A stretch of 64,000 bases of DNA. Origin: Sipunculus nudus. Its lineage: Eukaryota; Annelida; Sipuncula; Golfingiida; Sipunculidae. The DNA lies in NCBI GenBank assembly GCA_026874595.1, contig CM049320.1:43782714-43846713 (forward strand). The letters run 5' to 3'. The notes beneath the pieces were generated by a model. The model saw only the letters and a program-made list of their open reading frames with translations, did no database searches and was not told the DNA's origin. Shown here in pieces: positions 20,504-30,698 of this stretch; position 1 is the first letter of the stretch, and every line of letters starts with the position of its first letter. Made by a program: the position numbers and the translations under genes.

Positions 20504-23113
20504 AATAACTCAAGGAACTAACAAGAATGCCTTTAGTATGTTTAATGAAGAACCAATGATGTCATTTTATTAAAACATAAGAACCATGTAGCGTCTTCAC
20601 AATTACCACCACCTCTCGATAAAATATAACTCAAGGAACTTAACAAGAATGCCTTTAGTATGTTTTATGAAGAACCAATGATGTCATTTTATTAAAACAT
20701 AAGAACCATGTAGCGTCTTCACAATTACCACCACCTGCCGATAAAATATAACTCAAGGAACTTAACAAGAATGCCTTGAGTATGTTTAATGAAGAACCAA
20801 TGATGTCATTTTATTATAACATAAGAACCATGTAGCGTCTTCACAATTACCACTACCTGCCGATAAAATATAACTCAAGGAACTTAACAAGAATGCCTTT
20901 AGTATGTTTTATGAAGAACCAATGATGTCATTTTATTAAAACATAAGAACCATGTAGTGTCTTCACAATTACCACCACCTGCCGATAAAATATAACAGAA
21001 AGGAACTTAACAAGAATGCTTTAGTATGTTTTATGAGGAACCAATTATGTCATTTTATTAAAACATGAACCATGTAGCGTCTTCACAATTACCACCACCT
21101 GCCAATAAAATATAACTCAAGGAACTTAACAAGAATGCCTTTAGTATGTTTAATGAAGAACCAATGATGTCATTTTATTAAAACATAAGAACCATGTAGC
21201 GTCTTCACAATTACCACTACCTGCCGATAAAATATAACTCAAGGAACTTAACAAGAATGCCTTTAGTATGTTTTATGAAGAACCAATGATGTCATTTTAT
21301 TAAAACATAAGAACCATGTAGTGTCTTCACAATTACCACCACCTGCCGATAAAATATAACAGAAAGGAACTTAACAAGAATGCTTTAGTATGTTTTATGA
21401 GGAACCAATTATGTCATTTTATTAAAACATGAACCATGTAGCGTCTTCACAATTACCACCACCTGCCAATAAAATATAACTCAAGGAACTTAACAAGAAT
21501 GCCTTTAGTATGTTTAATGAAGAACCAATGATGTCATTTTATTAAAACATAAGAACCATGTAGCGTCTTCACAATTACCACCACCTGCCGATAAAATATA
21601 ACTCAAGGAACTTAACAAGAATGCCTTTAGTATGTTTAATGAAGAACCAATGATGTCATTTTATTAAAACATAAGAACCATGTAGCGTCTTCACAATTAC
21701 CACCACCTGCCGATAAAATATAACTCAAGGAACTTAACAAGAATGCCTTTAGTATGTTTAATGAAGAACCAATGATGTCATTTTATTAAAACATAAGAAC
21801 CATGTAGCGACTTCACAATTACCACCACCTGCCGATAAAATATAACTCAAGGACCTTAACAAGAATGACTTTAGTATGTTTTATGAAGAACCAATTATGT
21901 CATTTTATTAAAACATAAGAACCATGTAGCGTCTTCACAATTACCACCACCTGCCGATAAAATATAACTCAAGGAACTTAACAAGAATGCCTTTAGTATG
22001 TTTAATGAAGAACCAATGATGTCATTTTATTAAAACATAAGAACCATGTAGCGTCTTCACAATTACCACCACCTGCCGATAAAATATAACTCAAGGAACT
22101 TAACAAGAATGCTTTTAGTATGTTTAATGAAGAACCAATGATGTCATTTTATTAAAACATAAGAACCATGTAGCGTCTTCACAATTACCACCACCTGCCG
22201 ATAAAATATAACCCAAGGAACTAACAAGAATTCCTTAAGTATGTTTTATGAAGAACCAATGATGTCATTTTATTAAAACATAAGAACCATGTAGCGTCTT
22301 CACAATTACCACCACCTGCCGATAAAATATAACTCAAGGAACTTAACAAGAATGCCTTTAGTGTGTTTAATGAAGAACCAATGATGTCATTTTATTAAAA
22401 CATAAGAACCATGTAGCGTCTTCACAATTACCACCACCTGCCGATAAAATATAACTCAAGGAACTTAACAAGAATGCCTTTAGTATGTTTAATGAAGAAC
22501 CAATGATGTCATTTTATTAAAACATAAGAACCATGTAGCGTCTTCACAATTACCACCACCTGCCGATAAAATATAACCCAAGGAACTAACAAGAATGCTT
22601 TAAGTATGTTTTATGAAGAACCAATGATGTCATTTTATTAAAACATAAGAACCATGTAGCGTCTTCACAATTACCACAACCTGCCGATAAAATATAACTC
22701 AAGGAACTTAACAAGAATGCCTTTAGTATGTTTAATGAAGAACCAATGATGTCATTTTAATAAAACATAAGAACCATGTAGCGTCTTCACAATTACCACC
22801 ACCTGCCGATAAAATATAACTCAAGGAACTTAACAAGAATGCCTTTAGTATGTTTTATGAAGAACCAATGATGTCATTTTATTGAAACATAAGAACCATG
22901 TAGCGTCTTCACAATAACCACCACCTGCCGATAAAATATATCTCAAGAAACTTAACAAGAATGCCTTTAGTATGTTTAATGAAGAACCAATGATGTCATT
23001 TTATTAAAACATAAGAACCATGTAGCGTCTTCACAATAACCACCACCTGCCGATAAAATATAACTCAAGGAACTTAACAAGAATGCCTTTAGTATGTTTT
23101 ATGAAGAACCAAT
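20504..23113. repeat. 122-bp satellite array, about 21 monomers
   Basis: GTAGCGTCTTCACAATTACC recurs at 20588, 20710, 20832, 20954 and onward, a period of 122. Each monomer contains, on the minus strand, a copy of the kelch exon-1 acceptor (ATCGGCAG) and the leader, but with ATG changed to GTG. Marked variants recur about 364 bp apart (AACAGAAAGG at about 20995 and 21358; CCCAAGGAACTAAC at about 22212 and 22576), showing trimer-scale amplification. Confidence 0.95.
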
Positions 23114-23365
23114 TAGTTGGCTTGTCTCTACCCCACTCTGCAGTCTGATGTTTGTGGGTACTTCTACTACCAAATTTATTTGTTTTCATTTGATATTTAT
23201 CTATATTTAAAACTTGAATATTTTGAGGGTTTTTTTCTATGAGATTAAATATCAAATAATTTGTTATTAATTTGTTACATCATCACTGCTGACCTCCTGG
23301 CCCACCCAGATGAAATGTAATACATGCACCTTGCAGGCTGAAACATTCCCATTTGCTAACCATGT

Positions 23366-23386
23366 CCCCCCCCCCCCCCCCCCCCC
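23366..23386. repeat. Poly-C tract
   Basis: 21 consecutive C bases. Flanking text (23400-23560) has two related phrases, GAGCCTCTCTTTACGGG and GAACCTCTCTACTC, like the ends of a decayed DNA transposon; I could not delimit it. Confidence 0.8.
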
Positions 23387-23799
23387 AGATAAATGTAGGC
23401 CTGTGGTCTGTACAGTAGAGCCTCTCTTTACGGGTACCTGTGTACTTAGGGCACCCCTATTTACAGCCACTTATGGGCAATCCCTTGAAAATTTACTATT
23501 CAATTTATTGTTATATATTTATATTCTCTATTGTGGGAACCTCTCTACTCAGAATTACAGGCAGTTATCGCGGAACAGAGCTGTCAAATCACCTCTGTAT
23601 TGTGGGCAGAGCAACGGGCAAGCCAAGGGCAAACGCAAAAACTCTGTGGTTCTTTGATCTTTAGACCGTTTGAAGCTTGTGCAGTGTGCACTTACAACAA
23701 AGCTTACAGGATTAAAAAGTTCATTCTCAATTACTTAACATTCAAAAAAGGACAGACATCTCTGTATTATTATAATGTATATACATAGGAATTTCACTC

Positions 23800-24172
23800 A
23801 ATTCAACAAAGCTTACAGAATAAAAAAGTTCATTCTCAATTACTTAATATTTAACAAAGGACAGACAGACTGGTAGACAAACAAAGCTGATAAAATATGA
23901 AGTTTAAATTATTTCTTATTTTTTTATTATATCAATTTTTTTAAGGTAACATCTGCAATATTGCACAACTGAATATATGTTGCTTTCACATTTAAGATTT
24001 CAGTAGCTTAAATCCATACACCTACAGCATATGAAAGTTATTTCAACAGCGCTTATAGGAAAATTTCATAATTCATATATATTTAATGTTAACAGAGAGA
24101 TGATGGACAGACAGAGCTGATCCCTTTATATTCCATTCTCCTGAATCAAGTCAACTGAGCTAAAAATAATAT
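23800..24172 (+). mobile_element. Family A right-end fragment
   Basis: Family A internal text (TTTCAGTAGCTTAAATCCAT) leads to GATGATGGACAGACAGAGC, then a degraded CAACTGAGCTAAAAATAA terminus. There is no left palindrome. It ends about 55 bp from a candidate minus-strand terminal exon. Confidence 0.55.
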
Positions 24173-24228
24173 ATATTACCATTTCTATGAATAACAATTG
24201 CTATAAGTTTAAAAAAATAAATAAAACA

Positions 24229-24351
24229 TCAGGCTGGGCAATTAGACATGTGGGTGGTGGCATCTGTTGTGGAGAGTAGAAAGCACTCATGTGGTGTGCC
24301 GACAGCAAGATGGCAGCCCAGGAATCTCTCCGGTAGGAGCTTTGGACTTTC
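24229..24351 (-). CDS. Candidate terminal exon of an unrecognised gene
   Basis: The acceptor CACTTTTTCAAG|GAAAG opens 40 codons and a TGA: ESPKLLPERFLGCHLAVGTP, then HECFLLSTTDATTHMSNCPA. The composition is protein-like and Cys/His-containing, but I recognise no family. No upstream exon was found and no AATAAA follows closely. On the opposite strand, AGCAAGATGGCAGCCCAGG with donor CTCCG|GTAGGA could instead be a plus-strand first exon (MAAQESLR). The two readings exclude each other. Confidence 0.35.
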   Translation of the reverse strand, partial: ESPKLLPERFLGCHLAVGTPHECFLLSTTDATTHMSNCPA

Positions 24352-25454
24352 CTTGAAAAAGTGAATGAATACTAATTACACTTGCAATTTAAGTATCCAA
24401 AACTACGCAAACATGATCAAGGAGTGCAGGGGTAAGGTATAATATGAATCGAGGCCTGAAAATTAAGATATTCACGCCTTCAGGTTTTATTTCTATTTCC
24501 ATCCAGATCCCTCCGGTTTTCACTTTTCAGACACACCCATATTTTGATGTGTATATTTAGCACTTTAATTTAATTTTTTTTTTACTTTTCACATATCACC
24601 ATTAACAAGGCCTGGTGGGAGTATAGAATCTGGTCTATATGGACGAGGTTATGGGTGTATACGGACGGACATAATGATGTTCAAGTTCATGGGTAAGAAT
24701 GTAGAATAACTCACACACCTCTATGAGGCACGACACTTGCATGAACAGGAAACGTTTTTATAACCATCTTCTTCTGTCTTAATTTCGTCACTTATTTTCA
24801 AATGCCTCTTACTTCTTCATTACAAAAATTCTAATCACCATTACGTCTGTCCATATACGCCCATAGCTAGTCAAGACAGTGCGCGAGTGATTCTACATTC
24901 GCTCCAGATTCATGTAATGGAGAAATATGAGGCATGTCAATGGCAAACCATCACAACAGGCATGTCAATTTGTCATGACTCATGGCTTATGTTGTTTACT
25001 ACTAATATGAGACAGTCCAGTCAGTATAGACCCATCTTGGAAATGAAGACCGGATTCTATTCTCGGGCCCACGAGCTAATTGTACACGTCATTCCCACAA
25101 CTGTCATTGTATCACAGTTGTGGATTCCGCAACAATCACTGCATGAGTGAATGCCCACGGGCAAAAGTTTTAGTTATGGAAAGCAGGTTACTGAACTCGG
25201 GGGGGGGGGAGGGGGGGGGCACAGTGGAGAAAGTCAGTCAGACTTCCATTGCTTCATCAAACCACCATTATTTCTGGTTAATAACTTGATGCCTACCTAT
25301 ATGTTTCCCCTGACAGATGTACAAGCCACGGCTGACAGAGGCAGTGCCCTGTTTCAGTGTTTGTTGTTTTCTGCCTTGGCCGGAACTCTCAAATATGGCG
25401 CGCACCTTTCAAGGTCCCTCCAATCAGAGAAGTTTGATGGAGGTGGGTCACAAA

Positions 25455-25565
25455 GTGAATCATTCACTATGCTTCGGCCTTCTGAAATCAGTTCGGCAAA
25501 GTCAACCTTTTGTTTTGACTTTGCCGAACAGATTTCAAAACGCTGAAGAGTAGTGAATGAAAGTG
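25455..25565. repeat. Imperfect hairpin of about 50-bp arms
   Basis: CGGCAAAGTCAA (25494-25505) pairs with TTGACTTTGCCG (25514-25525) across an 8-nt loop. Pairing extends outward with mismatches through GAAATCAGTT/AGATTTC to GTGAATCATTCACT/AGTGAATGAAAGTG. The foldback is too long to be chance. It lies next to the inverted-repeat structure at 25594-26822. Confidence 0.75.
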
Positions 25566-25593
25566 AATTCGTCCCGATTAAAATTCGGCAGAA

Positions 25594-25899
25594 GGAAAAA
25601 GCCGGGACTAAGTATTAACAAGCGGACCGTATCACACATGCTCAATTTGTTATACAATAATTAAAGCACGTATACCCATGTATTAGTCCTAAACATATTT
25701 CGCTAATTCAATCTTTAAACACAGAGTTATTTTTAAATGATGTTTGCAAATTGGGTAAAAGCCGGGAGTAACTCCCGGCCAGGGTGGCTGGTGTCACATA
25801 AATATATGTTCTCCCGAGCTTATGAGACCCCTCAAGACTGGTATTTTTTAAAGGGGCCCCATGCATACTGACCTGAGTAATTTTTAAAAGTATCTGTAG

Positions 25900-25953
<54 letters not shown>

Positions 25954-26822
25954 CCAATACAAATTTTTATTATATATGATATGTACACGTCTGACTGAAT
26001 AGAATTCTTTTAAACGACCTATCATTTTACTTTTCATTTTATAAGTTCACTGCCATAGTGTTGAATTAGAAGACAGTATAAAACGTGCAGGCGTCATACG
26101 GAAATATTTAATGAATTAGGTGGCGCCTTTTATGTATAAACTTATCATTGGGTAGCAAGGACTGGCCTTGCCGACCGACCCTGTATGGACCCTGCAGTGT
26201 ATTGTCTGTGATAACTGGTATCACCCCAGATGTGAAAAAATTTCCAGGGATGTTATTAATGACAGCAATTCTGAGTTCACTTGCAGTGTATGCTCCCAGG
26301 GGTGATCGAGACAACCAGTTGTGAGCAATAGTGAGCAAACTACTAATTTGTACATATTTCTTGCAGCGACAGTCGTGCCGTTTTAAGTTACTCTAATAAA
26401 AGTGTCTCATTGAGTTGAAGTACTAATTAAAATTCATTTTGTTTTACTTGCAGCTTGAACTTAGCAATGATGTAAAAAAACTATAAATGGTAAAAGTTTA
26501 CATAGATTCCAAAAATAAACGGTGTTTGCCACAAGAGTTTTATAGCCACCGTGTTTGTTTTGTTGTTTGTGCCTACTCATTAAAAAAAGTAGTGCTAGTT
26601 GGATTTTCATCTCCACATTTATATTGTTCTAATAATATATTAACTTTTAAATATTGACATATTAAGCGAAATATGTTTAGGACTAATACATGGGTATACG
26701 TGCTTTAATAATTGTATAACAAATTGAGCATGTGTGATACGGTCCGCGTGTTAATCCTTAGTCCCGGCTTTTTCCGGGACCCGGGTACTCCCGGCTCCCG
26801 GCCGGGTGTCCCGGCTTTTACC
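25594..26822. mobile_element. Inverted-repeat element with about 110-bp arms
   Basis: The left arm 25594-25704 (AAAAAGCCGGGACTAAGTAT onward to ATATTTCGCT) is matched in reverse by 26664-26773 (AGCGAAATATG onward to AGTCCCGGCTTTTT). A second inverted pair lies at about 25757-25785 (GTAAAAGCCGGGAGTAACTC) and 26784-26822 (CTCCCGGC ... CGGCTTTTACCC). No transposase is seen; a 76-codon minus ORF inside (26108-26338) has no recognisable domain. The arms suggest a foldback or MITE-like transposon. Confidence 0.65.
25902..25950. repeat. (TA)n microsatellite
   Basis: Pure TA of about 49 bp between the arms of the inverted-repeat element. Confidence 0.95.
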
Positions 26823-28531
26823 CAGTACCGACCAGAGCGCATACCCAATAGGCCTACACATGGGTTGCTATATATGATAAAAAAATAAAGGTTAGGGCAT
26901 AGAGTGCACAAGGATTGATAAATACATGAACAATTTAAATAATTTAGATGTGGTAGACATTTGAAGAGAGATGTCAATATTTATTTGCATGACTTGAGCA
27001 TTGACCTTAAAGTTCTCACACATTAATTATCCTTAGATGTTGATAATTCAAGTTTGAAGAAATGGTTTTGGTTTAGTGATTTATGGCCGAGTTACATGCA
27101 GGAAGCTGAACTTCGCCAGTTTGCTGTATCTTCCTATATCAGTTATAATCCTGCAAAACCTGTGAAGCCAATTTGTTTAATATTTTACAAGAATAATCCC
27201 CAGAATAATTCTTATAATAATTTTCTTTAATGGTTCCACATGAATGATATTTGGCTGAATTATGGAGATTGAATTGAGTCATTTTACTATTTATGTTAGC
27301 TGTGTGTAGCAGTTACATCTAACCCAGCTGGCACCAGTTTACCAGCATCTATTACATCATGCCAATATAGACAATTAGATTTCAGGTTATCTATGGTTAA
27401 TATTGTCATGAATGATTTTAAAAGCTTAAAAAAGAACTAGATTATGATTTAAATTAGTCATGGCAATAATAACAACCATGGGTACATAGCTCTATGTGGA
27501 CTATAATAAAGACGGCTTTACATGGATTATAAACAACTGGTACCCATATACTCGACTTAATTCAAGATTTTGTCATCAGTGAGATGTATCTGCATTTTAA
27601 TTTTGCACTGTAATATATTTCTAATTTCTTTTTTTCTATGAATAGTCAAATGAAAAGCATTTTTTATTGGGAAAATTTATTTCAAAGTTTTTTTCAAGTA
27701 GGGACCACTTCTGTGTACAGATTGCAGCACTTGGTTTAAAATTGGCCGGCGGTGTCTGGCCAAGATTGTGTTAGCTCTATAAATAGCTTTGGCAAAGTGC
27801 AAGGATTGGAAGAGGACTTTGTGCTGCAGTCTGACTTCTCTCAAAGCTTGGTATGGTGTTTTCATGGTAAGTTCATTGAATTATTTTAAACAAGTCAATG
27901 CAAGTCTGGAAAGTTATTTCACATTGGGACCTTTAAACTTGAAATTTCTGAAATTTGGCATGTTCATCCATATTGGACAGTTTTCTCATAAACCAGACAG
28001 GTGGTTATACCTTTTGTAAAATAAATAAATGCCCTTTCCTCAGGAATGATTCAAAGTATTGGCATGACATTGTGCATATCCATAGATCTTGGACTCTTCC
28101 ATGTTGTGTTGAAGACTGGTGGCGCCATCTGCAATAGTTTCCCCGTGGCGTCCATCTGTACATGTGCTTTTGGGGAAATTGCTCATATCTCAGGAGTGGT
28201 TCAAGGTATTGGTCTGAAATTTGGCATGTCTGTCCATCTTGGAAAGTTTCTCATAAGCCAGGCAGGCACTTCTCTGAAATCATGGAGCCAAATTCTTTAA
28301 TATTTCACAAAAATGATCCCCGAGATGATCTCTTTAAAATTTGTTCAAATGGTATCATTTTGGTGAATTTCCAGAGAGTAACATGAATTTGGATTCAGTC
28401 ATTTAGCCTAATAAGGATACTAACATTACAATCTCAGAAACAGGAGTTAACATCACCAAATATTATGCAAATGTTTTTCACATGACTCTGATTTGAAATT
28501 TAGGTTTTTGTGGCACCACCTGCATCCACCT

Positions 28532-28532
<1 letters not shown>

Positions 28533-28572
<40 letters not shown>

Positions 28573-28586
28573 GGGGGGGGGGGGGG
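28533..28586. repeat. Poly-T/poly-G junction
   Basis: 39 T bases are followed directly by 15 G bases. It may be an assembly-sensitive homopolymer or the A-tail side of a retroposed sequence on the minus strand. Confidence 0.85.
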
Positions 28587-28882
28587 CTATTAATTTTACC
28601 TCTTTCAGCCAATATTGTATTTAATATTTCACAAGGATGATCTTAAGGTAGGATTCTCTCAGTTGTATAAGAAGAGATGGATTGATTTTAGTAAAGTTAT
28701 AGAAAGGTGAAGTTGGTCATTCATCCAAGTAAGCCTATATCAAACTGAGGGCTGCAATAGGCATTTGTTATTATTTTAAACATTTTATGGATATGCAGCT
28801 TGAAAAAAGCATTGTAGCCAGAGTCTTCCAATATGTAAAAAGTATAATAAACTGATATTCACAGGCAAAGATTTTGTCTCTC

Positions 28883-28901
28883 TATATATATATATATATT
28901 A

Positions 28902-28960
<59 letters not shown>
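28883..28960. repeat. (TA)n microsatellite
   Basis: TA repeat of about 78 bp with two TTAA/TTTA interruptions, inside the inverted C2 element. Confidence 0.95.
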
Positions 28961-28963
<3 letters not shown>

Positions 28964-29975
28964 ACAGACAGCCAACTGTGTTAGATTTGACAACAAGCCA
29001 AAGGTCAGTCAGGATTTATTTATAGCTTTGGTCGACTGCCAACTGTGTCAGATTATGCAACAGGTCAAGATATCACTCAGTGCACCTGGCTACAGGTCAA
29101 GAGTTCATTCAATGCAGCCAGGTGCAGGTTAAGAGTTCACCCAGTGCATTAGCTGGAACCAGCAATTTGTTCCAGTTCACTAAGGGCAACTGCTTTTCTC
29201 ACCTAAGCCTGATTAGCCCAGTGCACCTGACTCAAGAGAAGTTTGATAAATTAATTGGCTGGTTATTATGACCTGTCCATGCATCTTTGATGGTTTTCTC
29301 GTTCACAGGACTGGTGTCGCCACTTAAGAACTTAAGAGTTCAATTATTGTAGGTGGCGCCGCCAGTCTTGTATGAAACAAAGCCTACAATAATTTTTGTA
29401 CAATGTATGTTCTTGCTTATTACTCATTAGGGGTTTGATATATCAGCCTGAAATTGGGCATATGTATACATCTCTGATAGCTTTGTCATATACAAGACTG
29501 GTGGCACCACCTACAATCATTTTTTGCTGTGTGCACCCATGCCAGTTTTTCAGCAGTGATGTTTGTGTAATTGGCTCTTGTTAAAAATGTTTAGTGTAGG
29601 ATTGTTCTTGTACATATTACACGTCTTTGAAAAGTAACGGGTCCAGCATTGAAGCATTATATTTATACCTGGTGCCACTGCACAGGTCCGCATTAGGCAT
29701 GTAGGCCATATTGTTACGACTGTCCTAGAGTTTTTTTTCTTTGGCCGTGTTAATGTCTGGTCTGCCTGTTATTTTGACTGACTGTAAAGAACCTGGAAGT
29801 TCATATACCAAGTGTTACAACACCCTTACTCTGTCTTAATTATAAACATATATTTTTATTATTGTGTTAAAAAATTCTGATTAATATCACCTACTTTAAC
29901 ATCATATCATTTGTGACTTTAATGTAGTTATTCAATATTACATTCGTCTATATTATATTTCTATTACTTTAATTA

Positions 29976-29978
<3 letters not shown>

Positions 29979-30022
<44 letters not shown>
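29979..30022. repeat. (TA)n microsatellite
   Basis: Pure AT/TA run of about 44 bp. Confidence 0.95.
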
Positions 30023-30024
<2 letters not shown>

Positions 30025-30464
30025 AATCACGTTTTGGGATTTTCTCTTTCCTGTTGCCTTCCCCTTAGATTGTTTGTATGTTAGTTTCAATATTGTTATC
30101 TTTAAACATTCATTTCAAACTCCCCAAAGTATAAATAACACTGTAAACTTCATATAGAATTTACAATCAGATATGTGTTGGTAAAATATCACCTATTTTT
30201 TTGAATAAACAAAGCCGGTATATCCGAAATCGCTGACGGGGGAATGTGTAGTATTTAGATACAACATAGCATTCATATACTGAGTAAGCCATAGCGAAAA
30301 ATGCACAAAAAATGATGTATCAATATCAATGATTTGTCAATGGATATTGAAACGAAACAAAATGCTAAACATTTCGCTCAATGTCCTGTGATTGTATGAT
30401 GTCATTTTAGTTTAATGGACCAACTGGACATTGTATTTTATTGTGATTTCTCTCTGTATTACAG

Positions 30465-30613
30465 GGCCCTTCTGGAAACAGAATTTTATTCCGATAAAGG
30501 CTACCCTAGAAGATGATGTTATAAATAATAAAAAAATATATATCACGCCCGCACCTATAGATTCCGTCATGTGCAGGAATCACTTGTGGATGTTGTCAGT
30601 GTCATTTTTTTAA
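30465..30613 (+). CDS. Candidate plus-strand terminal exon
   Basis: A strong pyrimidine tract and acceptor (CTCTCTGTATTACAG|GGCCC) open a frame of 48 codons to TAA. It reads PFWKQNFIPIKATLEDDV, then KKIYITPAPIDSVMCRNHLW and a hydrophobic end. It lies in one of the few stretches not matching the A-E repeats. No partner exon was identified and no family is recognised. Confidence 0.25.
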
Positions 30614-30698
30614 ATAATGAGACCAATTCTGGCATAGATCTACAGATGTATTATGTTATTTAAGCACTATAGGGTTGTTACTTTTTTATATATGTTTA

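Larger units (their letters stand above)
26985..29712 (-). mobile_element. Family C element, copy C2, inverted
   Basis: The reverse complement of the family C left end stands at 29680-29707 (CACAGGTCCGCATTAGGCAT then GTAGGCC). Going left, the text matches C1 in reverse (for example TTAATTATCCTTAGATGTTG near 27023 against 15600). Its other terminus is missing, so it is truncated on the left. It contains the poly-T/poly-G tract and a (TA)n array. Confidence 0.65.

Noticed and set aside
20504-23113. CRISPR array
   Set aside because: The repeat is contiguous with no unique spacers, the unit is 122 bp, and the sequence is eukaryotic.
26108-26338. 76-codon minus ORF inside the inverted-repeat element as a transposase remnant
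   Set aside because: There is no catalytic motif or DNA-binding motif and no continuation in other frames.
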